DNA of 64,000 nucleotides, taken from positions 4,898,001-4,962,000 of the forward strand of contig NC_053182.1 in the NCBI RefSeq assembly GCF_905163445.1, given 5' to 3'. The notes beneath the pieces were generated by a model. It was given only the letters and a program-made list of their open reading frames with translations, had not been told where the DNA came from and searched no databases. A program made the translations under genes and the position numbers. The DNA comes from Pararge aegeria. Taxonomy: Eukaryota > Arthropoda > Insecta > Lepidoptera > Nymphalidae. Positions 1 through 9,698 of the stretch are shown here, one piece after another; within the stretch, counting starts at the first letter, position 1, and each line of letters begins with the position of its first letter.

Positions 1-807
1 TCACAGAATTATGATAGAGATATAATTATGTTGTGCAAATTAGACAATTATTCTCATACATCAATCTTTGAAATCGGAATAAATATCTCAAACTACATAC
101 TGTGGGTAGTGGCGAAGGCCTGTGCAACTTGAAACCGTAGTAATTATGTACAATTTAAAATTCAGCATCCCAACCCGATGCCGCATACAAACCGATTTTT
201 TGTGATCACCATAAAATGGTTAAGTAGTTTAATTTTCAAGCTTCATTTAACAAGGTGATTTTTTCATAAATAATCCATTAATTAAAATAAATAGGCAAAT
301 ACACAATTTGATGCTTTCCATGCAGATTTTAACCTAACCTAACTAAACCTAATTTACATTATATCGAAGATTGGTAAAAATAGATAAGAGATAGCCTTAA
401 TGTTGGAAGGCGAAAAATATAATACAATATAATTAATTAATTAAAAATAAAAATATAAATTTAGGTACTTTCTAGTTTTTGAAAGCATAGAGAGAGGTAA
501 AGAGGTACCTGAATTTAAATTTCAAATAAATTCCAACTCGTGTTTGCGAGGCGGATCATTCCCCTTAAACATCTTTATAACCGATCCACTTTACACAAAG
601 CTACTGTTAAGTGACTTTCTAACGGTGCCGCGTCGCCACTGAATAGCGTTTACATCGATTACAAGATTGGAAGAGATTATAAAAAACTGTTTATAACGAC
701 TGTGAAAAAAGTCTTAATAAAAAGAGAGAGCTTTTTTGAGTAAACTTTGTTACATATGAAAATAGATAAAGAATTGTATGTACAGCTTATTTTATAGAAT
801 GATTGAT
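1..807. other. AT-rich sequence, no feature recognised
   Basis: I see no coding potential, RNA gene or repeat shared with the rest of the window. Two CCTAA units occur around 332-354, but they are too few to call a telomeric repeat. Confidence 0.6.
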
Positions 808-1122
808 GATGACGACCTCACTGGCGCAACGGTGAGCGCCGTGAATTTAAGTAGGAGGTCCCGGGTTCGATTCCCGGCAGGGGCAATTTGGGAATTAATT
901 TTTTCCGTTCTGGTCTGGTGGGAGGCCTTGGCCGTGGCTAGGTACCACCACCGATAAAGACGTGCCGCTAAGCGATTTAGTGTTCCAGTGCGATGACGCG
1001 CAGAAACGGATGGAGGGTTTGACTAGTTACCATAATCCCTAACAGGTTAGCCGGTTACCATTTTAGACTGCATCATTACTTACCACCAGCTGAGATTGAA
1101 GGGCTAAATTGTAGTGGAATAA
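808..1122 (+). repeat. SINE-C, near full-length copy
   Basis: This is the most complete copy of the family. The tRNA-like head has an A-box-like CTGGCGCAACGGTGA followed by a B-box-like GGTTCGATTCC. The body contains TCTGGTCTGGTGGGAGGCCT and a GTTCCAGTGCGATGACGCGC segment. The 3' part contains AACAGGTTAGCCGGTTACCA and a TACCACCAGCTGAGATT block, and ends TTGTAGTGGAATAAA. Body and tail recur at 2370-2585, 38828-39012 and 60148-60370, and the tail alone recurs elsewhere. A tRNA-derived SINE in Lepidoptera would be Pol III transcribed and moved by a LINE; here that is inference. Confidence 0.85.
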
Positions 1123-1897
1123 AAAAAAAAAAATCTGGCATGGTTTCACGTAATAAGAACGCGAGTAAGGTTCTCGTACTAGAACTTACAAGAAAAAGTG
1201 TATCGTATATATAAAAAACTGCTATCGTAGGAAAATGCTCAGAGTGGCAAAAATGAGGGGGATAAAATGAGGGTCGGTTGATTGATGTCATTAATTAACT
1301 TACTAGGAAACATGTTGTAAAAATTTGTAAAAAGAGTATTAATTCTTACGGTAATAATAAGGTTTTTTTTCTAAAAAACACTTAAACAGTATTAAATCCA
1401 AATATATCATATTTTCAAATGCTGTCATGTCATAATTTTCGAGGGTCAAGATTGCTAGCAATGCGACGTCAGAAAATAGTGGCAGGTGAAATAAAGATCG
1501 ATCGAGCGATACAATCCAAGTTCGGTTTTAATCTCGGTCTATGGATACATTATGAAATTTGTGCGTTAACCCAAGCCGAAAGGAAGATGAAGAATGAACT
1601 GTGAATGAAATGTGAAATTTAATTAATAAATGATTTCGGAATAATTGAGAGTACAAAGAAATTATCTCGCAGTGTTTGTCGAGGATTCCCTACAAATGTT
1701 TTAATATGTAAATAGGCATATATCATAGCGAGTCTAGACGATGATTAAGTTTTAAAAACATACGTCGATGAAAGAAAATACTTCAGTCCATACTGAGAAA
1801 TTGTTTAACAGACATACTGTGCTAAAGACATACTCTGCTTTCTGCACCTATGATAGAGTCAGTAGACTAGGTCTAGTTGAATTAAACGATTATTTAT
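1123..1897. other. AT-rich sequence, no feature recognised
   Basis: I see no repeat shared with other parts of the window and no credible gene. The 61-codon frame at 1419-1604 has no recognisable motif and is best treated as chance. Confidence 0.5.
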
Positions 1898-2200
1898 GAA
1901 ATAGCGGTCCCTCACGACTTCGAGTATAAGTCAACTAGAAGATAAAAATATGCTGCCGCGGACTTTTTTTTAGAACTTTTAAAACATGCATGATTTTACC
2001 GAATCTTTAACCGTTTATTCAGCGCACGCGGTGGAAGCTCTCAAAAGAGAACAATTATTTATTGGTGCTATTTTCCTATTGAAATTAGCGTGATGATATA
2101 TAACCTTTAGCCTGTCTGCTTAACACTGAAATAATTTTTCAAATCGGACCAGTAGTTCCTTATATAATCGCGTTCAAGTAAACAAACAAATAAAATATGT
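1898..2200 (+). repeat. Family F2 interspersed repeat
   Basis: It begins TAGCGGTCCCTCACGACTTC and contains the GCACGCGGTGGAAGCTCT, TATTGAAATTAGCGTGATGA and AAATCGGACCAG blocks. It ends near TTCAAGTAAACAAACAAA. The same blocks occur in the same order at 27783-28120 and 42341-42618. Transposon class is not clear from the sequence. Confidence 0.7.
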
Positions 2201-2369
2201 ATAATGCATATTTGCGATCAATTCGACTTGAGACTTTGAAGCCAATACTGGATGTTCATGGAGTGCTTTAATCACTGTCGCACCTTTAAAAGTTTCTATT
2301 ACATAGGGCAATCCATCGACGTGCATCGCCCGCAAATGTACATTTTTGTACGACTTTTTATTCGACTAC

Positions 2370-2585
2370 AAGTTAGCCCTTGACTGCAATCTCACCTACA
2401 CCAGGTGTATAAATGATAATGCTGACTAAGATGGTGCTAACCTGTTAGGGGTACGGCAGTTACATTAAACCCATAACCTTAAACGGTTTCCACGAGAGCA
2501 TCCTGACGGAATGCTAATTCGTTGAGCGGCATGTCTTTGTCAGTAGAGTGGCCACGGCCGAAGCCTCCCACCAGACAAATGACTA
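2370..2585 (-). repeat. SINE-C, 5'-truncated copy
   Basis: The order matches the reverse complement of the 808-1122 element: TAGCCCTTGACTGCAATCTCAC, CTAACCTGTTAGGGGTA, then GCCACGGCCGAAGCCTCCCA. The tRNA-like head is missing. The GCCACGGCCGAAG segment at 2551-2563 recurs at the start of both units of the tandem duplication just downstream. Confidence 0.75.
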
Positions 2586-2670
2586 AATCGCAAGCGTTTT
2601 ACTCCTAAAAAAATATGGTTTTAATAATCCGGTTGCAGGGCGCACAGTGTAAAAGCTGGCCAGCTTTATT

Positions 2671-2937
2671 CTATGTGTAGGTGTAGGATGACTTTGGCCA
2701 GGTCTTTTTGTTAAGGCGTTTCGTCTCGAAATCTTTAAGTCGAGAGTCTGTAAGTTCCTCAAAGATCTTAACGGCCTTATTAACAGAGTTGAGCCACTCG
2801 AGCCTCACTGCAAGTTCCTCGTTTGTCGGAAGGGTGGCCACGGCCGAAGTCGACAAACCTAAATCACGAACGATTGCCCAGATGGCATGCGATCGGGCGC
2901 GTTTTCTTTTGCAAGTACACTCGCGTAGGTAGTGCAA
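2671..2937 (-). other. 88-codon open frame, function unknown, probably not a gene
   Basis: This minus-strand frame has many charged residues in its C-terminal half, but I recognise no family. It overlaps the first unit of the 251-bp duplication, and its first 37 or so codons are repeated in the second unit. Strand and frame overlap with other open frames. Chance, or a remnant of an unidentified transposon, is more likely than a host gene. Confidence 0.2.
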
Positions 2938-3292
2938 ACACTACAAAGATACTGACGCAAGCTAGAGCCATAAATTTAGTCGCACGAGGTACTTCTGCAA
3001 GCTTCATGCACAATTTCGTGTTGGGAGAGAAACGCACATGCGTTTCTTCATGCCTTCGCTTAGTGGCATGCCTTTGTCGGAAGGGTGGCCACGGCCGAAG
3101 TCGACAAACCTAAATCACGAACGATTGCCCAGATTGCATGCGATCGGGCGCGTTTTCTCTTGCAAGTACACTCGCGTAGGTAGTGCAAACACTACAAAGA
3201 TACTGACGCAAGCTAGAGCCATAAATTTAGTCGCACGAGCTACTTCTGCAAGCTTCATGCACAATTTCGTATTGGAAGTGATACGCACATGC
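2822..3292. repeat. Two-unit tandem duplication, period 251 bp
   Basis: Unit 1 (2822-3041) and unit 2 (3073-3292) match over 220 bp with seven substitutions and no indels by eye, about 97% identity. They are separated by a 31-bp spacer. Both begin TTTGTCGGAAGGGTGGCCAC and end CGCACATGC. The first bases resemble the SINE-C fragment at 2528-2566, so the duplication breakpoint probably lies in SINE-C-derived sequence. Both units read open in one plus frame, but no protein family is recognisable. Confidence 0.9.
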
Positions 3293-4074
3293 TATTAGCG
3301 TAAGTTACAAGGCATTCCTCTTGCACGAGCTTTCAACGATCAACGGCTCGTTGCAAACCTGTGTCCAGTAGAGGTTGAAGCTATTTAAATTAATCATCAG
3401 CATTCAAACTAGCTTAACGACTATTTTAGTAATCGTTGAGTTAAATTTCGTGGTTAAAACCTGATGTGTTTTAGAAGCCTAATGATTATAAGATGAAACC
3501 TATAAAGCCAGACGAGAAATCTAGTTACCCGCATTAAATGTAAAACATTTTTTGCGGATTATCCGCAGAAAGAATACGAGTACAATCAATCTATCAGATT
3601 CAAAAGAATTACAGCACAGTTTAAAATAATTAATGACTAATAAATCGTCGACTACCCAACACTTAACTAGTAGTTGAGTGAAATAAAATAAACGCCGTCG
3701 GTTTTTCTGTTTAGCAAAAAGTATAATAAATGATCGTAGAGTAAAAAACCATCACGCTCCGTAGCTACAGCTTTCTAGCTGCAAGTGGGCCAGGCGGTTG
3801 CAGGCATATAATTGAAGTATTCTCAAAACCGCAAGCATTTTTTATGACACGACAACGATGTGAGCACGACACGATTATACCCAATTTCGGGGACGTCAGT
3901 AGCATCTTGCCATTTTCATCAGTGAGTTATTAAAAATCACAAGAAAAGCGATTGGGTTAAATTTGCTCCGGTTAAAAGAAAAGAAAAAGTATCGACAAGA
4001 TATTGTAGCCTGTTGGTGTGAGTTTATATATATTATTTATTTATATATTTATAGTCTCATTACTAAGAGAGAAT
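3293..4074. other. No feature recognised
   Basis: AT-rich, no shared repeat and no coding signal. Confidence 0.5.
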
Positions 4075-4368
4075 AGCGGTGATAATTCAGTGGGTAGGAT
4101 TTCGACTTCACTTTCGGGCGGCGAGTTCGAATCCCAGCACCTTTTACTGTCCAAAGTTATAAGCAATAAAAATATCACTTGCTTCAGCGATAGCGATGAA
4201 GGAACATCGTGAAGAAACCTGCATACCTGAGGGTTCTCCATAATATTCTCAAAGGTGTGAAAAGTCCACCAATCCGCAGTAGGCCAGCGTGGTGGACTAC
4301 GGCATTAACCCCTTCTTATTGTGGGAGGAGACCCGTGCCCTGTAGTGGGCTGGTAATGGGTTGATATT
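4075..4368 (+). repeat. SINE-B, near full-length copy
   Basis: The head AGCGGTGATAATTCAGTGGG is followed by a B-box-like GAGTTCGAATCCC. Next come the body blocks CCTGAGGGTTCTCCATAATA and CAATCCGCAGTAGGCCAGCG. The 3' end is GTAATGGGTTGATA. This is the family's reference copy on the plus strand. A tRNA-derived head fits a Pol III SINE; the tail resembles LINE tails ending in (GAT)n. Confidence 0.85.
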
Positions 4369-4499
4369 TAGACTTAAAGAGAAGAGCTTAAGAAACTGAA
4401 CCCACCACACCGCCGAAAAGATAAACGAACTAAATCACACCAAATTAGATCTACTTTTCAAAACATCCAAGTACCTCAGTAAGAGAACAACTTAACAAT

Positions 4500-4800
4500 T
4501 ATTCATTGTAAAGTCAACATCTCTTGAGGATGCTCCGGTTTCGGAGCGAAACGTGCGTAGAGGGTACATTGCCGAGGATCTGTTTGGTGTGGAGTTTACA
4601 TCATCATCATCATATCATCACCGATAGACGTCCACTGCTGGACATAGTTCTTTTGTCGGGAGTTCCAAACTCCACGGTTCTGCGCCGTGGAGTGGAGTAT
4701 ACGGATTGAAGTTATTATAAATTACACCACACAGATTCTCCTGCTGTTCGCGGAGTATAGCAAATTAAGCTTAATTTTCATAATAAGTAAGAGCTGTTTA
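4500..4800 (+). repeat. Family K repeat, split by an inserted LINE tail
   Basis: The left part (4500-4600) contains CGGTTTCGGAGCGAAACGTG and a GGTGTGGAGTTTAC block. The right part (4707-4800) contains ACACCACACAGATTCTCCTG and then CGCGGAGTATAGCAAATTAA (4749-4768). That 20-mer is found again exactly at 40231-40250. The right part resumes where the left part stops, which suggests the 4601-4706 segment was inserted into an older element. Class unknown. Confidence 0.5.
4601..4706 (-). repeat. LINE 3'-end fragment, (GAT)n-tailed, RTE-like
   Basis: Reverse complement of a LINE 3' end: the tail reads (CATCAT)n on the plus strand, followed by AGACGTCCACTGCTGGACAT. The same TCCACTGCTGGACATAG block occurs at 28500-28640 (minus) and 63660-63725 (minus), and its complement GTCCAGCAGTGGACG at 20320 (plus). 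RTE assignment comes from memory of Lepidoptera repeats, not from an alignment. Confidence 0.55.
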
Positions 4801-5044
4801 TCGTTAACTAGCTTGTCTACTCTATATTAGACATAGTCTATTTTTCTGCCATATCTCACGATGTAAACAATTGTAACGTTGATTTTGAATTTATTTCAGA
4901 ATATTTATCAAATAATAAACGCAAACTGAAAAATAAAATATCTTTATTTTATTTGCTGGCCGTTTTTTTAAAAAAGCATACATAATTATTATATCGCTTC
5001 GAATAGATTACTTTCACGAATTTGAAACTCTACTAGAGACTTAT

Positions 5045-7453
5045 GTGCCACATGCAGATCATATAATAATTATGGGTGATTTTAATACTTGCCTCGTTAA
5101 AGATGATTCGCGGGCCCATAAGCTAAAAAATATAATAAATAGCACAAATTTGTCTTTGCTTCCAACGAGTCCCACACATTTCTTTCCGAACTGCTCGCCT
5201 TCACAGCTGGATTTGATGATTGTCTCTGCATCGGCGTATGTTAGTTCTTTTGGCCAGCTTTCTGCGGAAGCCTTTTCTTACCACGATTTGGTATACCTAT
5301 CCTATAATGTGCGCCCGCCTAAGCTCAAGCCAACAACAGTCATGCGTCGTAGTTTTCACAAGTTTAGTAATGATCATTTCTTGCGGGATCTAAATTGCAT
5401 AGATTGGGACGTAGTTTTCAATGCTCCTTCGCTGGATGAAAAGATCTCTATTTTCAATTCTCTTCTTATTGAACTCTTTGATACCCATGCACCTTTTCGA
5501 CCGATTAAACTAAAGCATCTGCCTGCACCGTGGCTTACTCATGATATAAAGCTTGCCATGTCTAAGCGTAACGCGGCGAAATCAAGGTATGAGATCCAAC
5601 CCTCTGATGCCAACTTGCTTAAGTATAAGCGGCTGCGGAATCGGTGTAACAAGATGTGCAGAGACGCTCAGCGCAATTATATCCACTCTTCAGTTGATGG
5701 AAAGAGTACCCTTAAGGTGTGGAAATTTTTGGAAACTTTGGGCATTGGTCGCCGGCAAAAAAGTGTTCCTGATAGTGTGGATATAGATGCTTTGAATCGT
5801 CATTTCAGTAATGTGACAACTAGTATTAGTCGCAAAACTGAAACTCTGGCTTCGATAAGCTCGCGTTCAAAGCCTCATTTTCCATTGTTCCAATTTAGCG
5901 TGGTCAGTCCTGGCGAAATAATAAAGCACATAAATGCAGTTAAATCAGATGCTTTGGGAAATGACGGTATCAGCCGTAAGATGATATTGTTAAGTTTAGA
6001 TTACATCTTACACGTTCTGTGCTACTTATTTAATCTATCTCTCTCATCTAGTTCCTTTCCTAGTGCCTGGCGTATAGCTGAGGTCATACCTATTCCTAAA
6101 AATTCTAACCCGTCTTTGTTTTCTCATTTCCGACCTATTTCTATTCTTCCGTTCTTATCTAAAGTCCTGGAACGTATTGTTAATTCTCAATTATCTTTAT
6201 TTCTTTCTAAAAATAATATCCTTAGCACTTTTCAATCTGGCTTTCGTCGTGGGCACAGCACTGTCACGGCTTTAACCAATGTCTGTGACGATATTCGTTT
6301 AGGTATTGATAATAAGCAGGTGACCATTTTGGCTTTGCTTGATTTCTCCAATGCATTCAACACTGTGGATTTTGAGATTCTCTTGGCCATACTAGATTCC
6401 ATTAATATTTCTTCACCTGTAGTTAGATGGTTCCATTCTTATTTACATGATCGTACGCAATGTATCAGAGTCAAAGATAAATTCTCTTCTTACTGCCGCC
6501 TCCTTGCTGGTGTTCCACAGGGTGGTGTACTATCTCCTCTTCTATTCTCCATTTTCATTAATACCATGACTGATCTCCTTTCTTTACCTTATCATCTTTA
6601 TGCGGATGATTTTCAAATATATGTGTCTGCTCTGGTTTCTGATATTCCTGAGGCTGTAAATAGACTCAACGCTGACCTTAGTGCTATCTGTGACTGGAGC
6701 AGATCTCATGGGTTATTGGTTAATGCCAGCAAGTCTCAGTCAATTATTTTGGGTAATTCTAGGCAAATTGCGAAAGTGAATTTTTCTGGTATTCCGCAAG
6801 TCACTTTTGATGGGTCTCTGCTGCCTTATAGCAAAACTGTGAAAAACCTAGGCATTCTCATGGACAGCAGTTTATCTTGGAGGCCGCAAGTAGCCCATGT
6901 AAGCCAGAAAGTTTTTAGTGCCTTTGGGTCCTTAAAAAGATGGAAAAATCTCTTGCCTATCAAGACTAAGATTTTATTAGCCAATACCCTTCTTCTTCCT
7001 ATTTTAGATTATGCCGATGCCTGTTATTTAGACTTGACTGAGGACCTTCTGGATAAGCTGGAGCGACTACAAAACTTATGCATAAGATTCATATTTGGTC
7101 TTAGGAAATATGATCACATCTCTGAGTATCGCAAAAAATTGAAGTGGCTTCCTATTAGGCATCGGCGTAATCTGCATGTCCTTTCAATCCTGTATTCTAC
7201 TCTTTTTCATCCTTGGACACCACCCTACCTTAAACAACGCTTTCATTTCCTTTGCCCGTGTCCGTCTCAAGGATCTCAGCGTTCTGCTAGGGAGAATATT
7301 CTCCGAATGATGAAATGTAAGTCGCAAAGTTACTCGGAATCCTTCACAATAAAAGCTGCAACGCTGTGGAATGCACTCCCTGACGATATTCGTCGCTCTA
7401 AATCCCTAGCTATTTTCAAAAGCCGTGTTAGACATCACTATTTATCATTATAA
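5045..7453 (+). CDS. LINE ORF2: partial endonuclease and complete reverse transcriptase (802 codons)
   Basis: This pol-like protein of a non-LTR retrotransposon would nick target DNA and reverse-transcribe the element RNA. The residual endonuclease shows MGDFN (residues 10-14) and LDLMIVS (55-61). At 78-82 it reads SYHDL where most relatives have SDHDL. The reverse transcriptase shows GNDGIS (about 305), RPISILPF (363 on), motif A with Asp433 in LLDFSNAFNTVD, VPQGGVLSPLLF (490 on) and YADD (519-522), so the catalytic aspartates are present. The C-terminus has the WNALPDDIRRS...FKSR pattern usual in CR1-group proteins. Relatives are commonly 900-1000 residues, so roughly 150 N-terminal residues are lost. 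The listed start is a GTG; the frame stays open upstream to about 4919, so this is not a true initiation site. No stop or frameshift interrupts it, which suggests a recent insertion. It is probably not autonomous. Confidence 0.85.
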   Translation: MPHADHIIIMGDFNTCLVKDDSRAHKLKNIINSTNLSLLPTSPTHFFPNCSPSQLDLMIVSASAYVSSFGQLSAEAFSYHDLVYLSYNVRPPKLKPTTVMRRSFHKFSNDHFLRDLNCIDWDVVFNAPSLDEKISIFNSLLIELFDTHAPFRPIKLKHLPAPWLTHDIKLAMSKRNAAKSRYEIQPSDANLLKYKRLRNRCNKMCRDAQRNYIHSSVDGKSTLKVWKFLETLGIGRRQKSVPDSVDIDALNRHFSNVTTSISRKTETLASISSRSKPHFPLFQFSVVSPGEIIKHINAVKSDALGNDGISRKMILLSLDYILHVLCYLFNLSLSSSSFPSAWRIAEVIPIPKNSNPSLFSHFRPISILPFLSKVLERIVNSQLSLFLSKNNILSTFQSGFRRGHSTVTALTNVCDDIRLGIDNKQVTILALLDFSNAFNTVDFEILLAILDSINISSPVVRWFHSYLHDRTQCIRVKDKFSSYCRLLAGVPQGGVLSPLLFSIFINTMTDLLSLPYHLYADDFQIYVSALVSDIPEAVNRLNADLSAICDWSRSHGLLVNASKSQSIILGNSRQIAKVNFSGIPQVTFDGSLLPYSKTVKNLGILMDSSLSWRPQVAHVSQKVFSAFGSLKRWKNLLPIKTKILLANTLLLPILDYADACYLDLTEDLLDKLERLQNLCIRFIFGLRKYDHISEYRKKLKWLPIRHRRNLHVLSILYSTLFHPWTPPYLKQRFHFLCPCPSQGSQRSARENILRMMKCKSQSYSESFTIKAATLWNALPDDIRRSKSLAIFKSRVRHHYLSL

Positions 7454-7506
7454 TTTTGTTGTTCGTATATGTGTACTTATGTATCTATAGTAAATGTAAA
7501 TATTTG

Positions 7507-7509
<3 letters not shown>

Positions 7510-7539
<30 letters not shown>
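7510..7539. repeat. (TA)15 microsatellite in the LINE 3'UTR
   Basis: Thirty bases of uninterrupted TA dinucleotide, 57 bp after the LINE stop codon. Confidence 0.9.
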
Positions 7540-7543
<4 letters not shown>

Positions 7544-7808
7544 TTATATCTTATTTTATTTATCTCTTTTAATTATTTATTATATTAGTTATTAGTAGTA
7601 TGTACTTAAGTGTGTAAATTTATGTATTGTTTATTTTAATTGCGATTTCCCGTCTCTCATGTTTTGTTGTGTACTATCGGTAAGGTTACCTGGCAGAGAT
7701 CACTTTTAGTGATAAGGTCGCCTTTTGCTTTTAATTTTTTGTTTAACTATATTTGTAATTTCTCCTTTATTACGCAATAAAGATGTTTAAATAAATAAAT
7801 AAATAAAT

Positions 7809-8552
7809 TATTGATTATAATTCTGGTGCATTAAAAACCCTCTAAAAATGCGCTTCAGTATCCTGTGCCTGACACTGTAGCTAAAAAAATATTTAGATAT
7901 CCATAAATTGTTATCACTAGTGAGTGTAATAAACTGGACAAACACACTTTAAATATTGCTTAAAGATACTTTATATTCCTAATGGGATATAAGACAAAGA
8001 AAAAGCTACTGGGTACCGAGAAAATAAAACTGTTATAAAATGAACGAAACATTATTATTAAAACCTGTTGTAAAATATCGTAACATCGATTCCAGACTTT
8101 AGAATCTAGTCAGAAGATAATAACGACACTAATTCTACAATAATTTCAAGTAAAAACTACAATAACTGTTTAGTACCACGATACTTTCACAACAATAAAA
8201 CAACTTAAGTATCGGTAATACCGGAGAACTATACGAGTATTAGAACAATTATCATAAAGAATTACGTGGACTACTTTAAATAAAAGCACAAAATCTCATA
8301 ATAGTTAGATAGGTACTATATATTTTAACTGCATTATAAAAGTCGATACTAAAATACAATAACTACTGCATTAAAACGACAAAATTAATACATACGTACT
8401 ATTTATGGATATTTTATCGACATTCGAGCGATACAGGCAATTGAAATAGAAACGTTAAATTAACATAAAATGTCTACATATTTTATTAGAAGATAGCTAT
8501 TTAAACGCTTTAAAAGTAAAACACTGATAAAGAACTTTCAAAACTATAAATA
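7809..8552. other. No feature recognised
   Basis: AT-rich with no gene and no repeat shared within the window. Confidence 0.5.
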
Positions 8553-8629
8553 ATTAATATAAACCGAGTTCTCAATAAAATAATACGTACTGTACGTATT
8601 ATTTTATTGAGAACTCGGTTTATACTAAT
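8553..8629. repeat. Large palindrome, 33-bp perfect arms with a 1-nt centre
   Basis: Bases 8558-8590 are the exact reverse complement of 8592-8624, with T8591 at the centre. Allowing one mismatch extends the arms to 8553-8629. The arms contain AAACCGAGTTCTCAATAAAA. No second copy was seen in the window. It could be a foldback element, a template-switch product or an assembly artefact. Confidence 0.95.
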
Positions 8630-9202
8630 AAACCAAGGCATTTTTTAAAAGTTTCATACAGTCAAAGCAAGTCGGTCAAGTTTCAGAAAGTCAGTTCAAA
8701 AGTAGAACCTTTGATAATCTAGAAGCTTGTAGAATATTTTATAATCACAATCATAATCATAAACATGTAATATGTGATTCAAAAAAACATGTAAAATTAT
8801 AAATATTATAGGGAACAATGTTTTAGCCCATTTAGAGGCATGCAAATCTTAACTAAAAATAATCAAAACATTCATAACTAGATTACGTCAATTATAATAT
8901 AAATTAATTAATTAAAATGTCAATTTTATGTCCGATGCTATATAATGACAATGAATTTAATTTAGGCCTTAAGTACCAGCAAAGTACTCATCTACGGAAA
9001 TCTTCAAATGCATCTTTCAAAATGCATGGTACAAAAAACAGGTAAAATAAACTTATTGAAGAGAAGCAGGCGTAACTTCCATGATACCTATACAATTGGC
9101 TATAATCCACAAAAACCAGATACTAGGGCCTCTCATTAATATATTTTGCGAGGATCCCTTCTATGTGGTGATTTAAAATATAACAACAAATGACTTATTA
9201 CT
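8630..9202. other. No feature recognised
   Basis: AT-rich, no coding signal and no shared repeat. Confidence 0.5.
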
Positions 9203-9494
9203 AACTAGCTGTTGCCCGCGACTTCGTCCGCTTTTGTTTTTGTTTTTCGAAAGACATGTGCCTCCTAAATGTGGCAGCACTTTATGTATTTAGGATAGCT
9301 AAGCTTGGTAAATTAAAATCGTCAAACACTTTCGTCCCCTCTCCCAAGAGAACTGAGCTTAATTTCGGGATAAAAAGCATCCTATATTACTACTAATACC
9401 TTCATGAATATGTGTACAAAGTTTCGTGATGATCGGTTTAGTAGTTTTTGCATGAAAGCGTAACAAACAAACTTACATTGACATTTATAATATT
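9203..9494 (+). repeat. Family F1 interspersed repeat
   Basis: It starts CTAGCTGTTGCCCGCGACTT and ends AAACTTACATTGACATTTATAA. It contains AAATCGTCAAACACT, GAACTGAGCTTAAT and GTACAAAGTTTCGTGATGATCG. The same blocks in the same order occur at 17038-17473. The hexamer microsatellite begins exactly at its 3' end. Confidence 0.75.
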
Positions 9495-9556
9495 ATTGTG
9501 ATTGTGATTGTGATTGTGATTGTGATTGTGATTGTGATTGTGATTGTGATTGTGAT
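9495..9556. repeat. (ATTGTG)10 microsatellite
   Basis: Ten perfect hexamer units plus a partial unit, directly abutting the 3' end of a family F1 element. The tract may have grown from that element's tail. Confidence 0.95.
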
Positions 9557-9698
9557 GTGAGGCAGTGCAGGGCAAAGTGGTTTTTTGAAAAGTAAGGTGC
9601 CAAATAGACCGCATTAGATCTTTTCTGCAACTTATTACTTATATTAATAATATTATCTTCTAATATTTCTGTGTTGTAAGTACAAGATTTTTTTTTTA

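Larger units (their letters stand above)
4991..7808 (+). mobile_element. 5'-truncated non-LTR retrotransposon (CR1/L2/Kiri/Daphne-like LINE)
   Basis: The element spans the coding region, a 3'UTR of about 340 bp and a tail of (AAAT)n units at about 7788-7808. The 5' boundary is inferred: element-like reading (about 17 residues before the ORF call) fades near 4991. AATTATT occurs at 4984-4990 and again at 7806-7812, a possible short target-site duplication, although this is low-complexity sequence. Most of the endonuclease domain and any ORF1 are missing, as expected for incomplete target-primed reverse transcription. The 3'UTR motif GGCAGAGATCACT...AGTGATAAGGTCGCC is shared with fragments at 57553-57735 and 63535-63645. 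Confidence 0.85.

Noticed and set aside
332..354. Telomere-like CCTAA repeat
   Set aside because: Only two or three imperfect units occur. Insect telomeric arrays are far longer, and such short runs are frequent by chance.
811..890. A functional tRNA gene in the SINE-C head
   Set aside because: A- and B-box-like motifs are present but acceptor and anticodon stems do not form, and the body continues as a SINE shared with other copies.
4600..4620. CRISPR or tandem-repeat array suggested by repeated CATCAT
   Set aside because: The repeats are simple trinucleotide tails of LINE fragments. There is no spacer-repeat structure, and the organism is eukaryotic.
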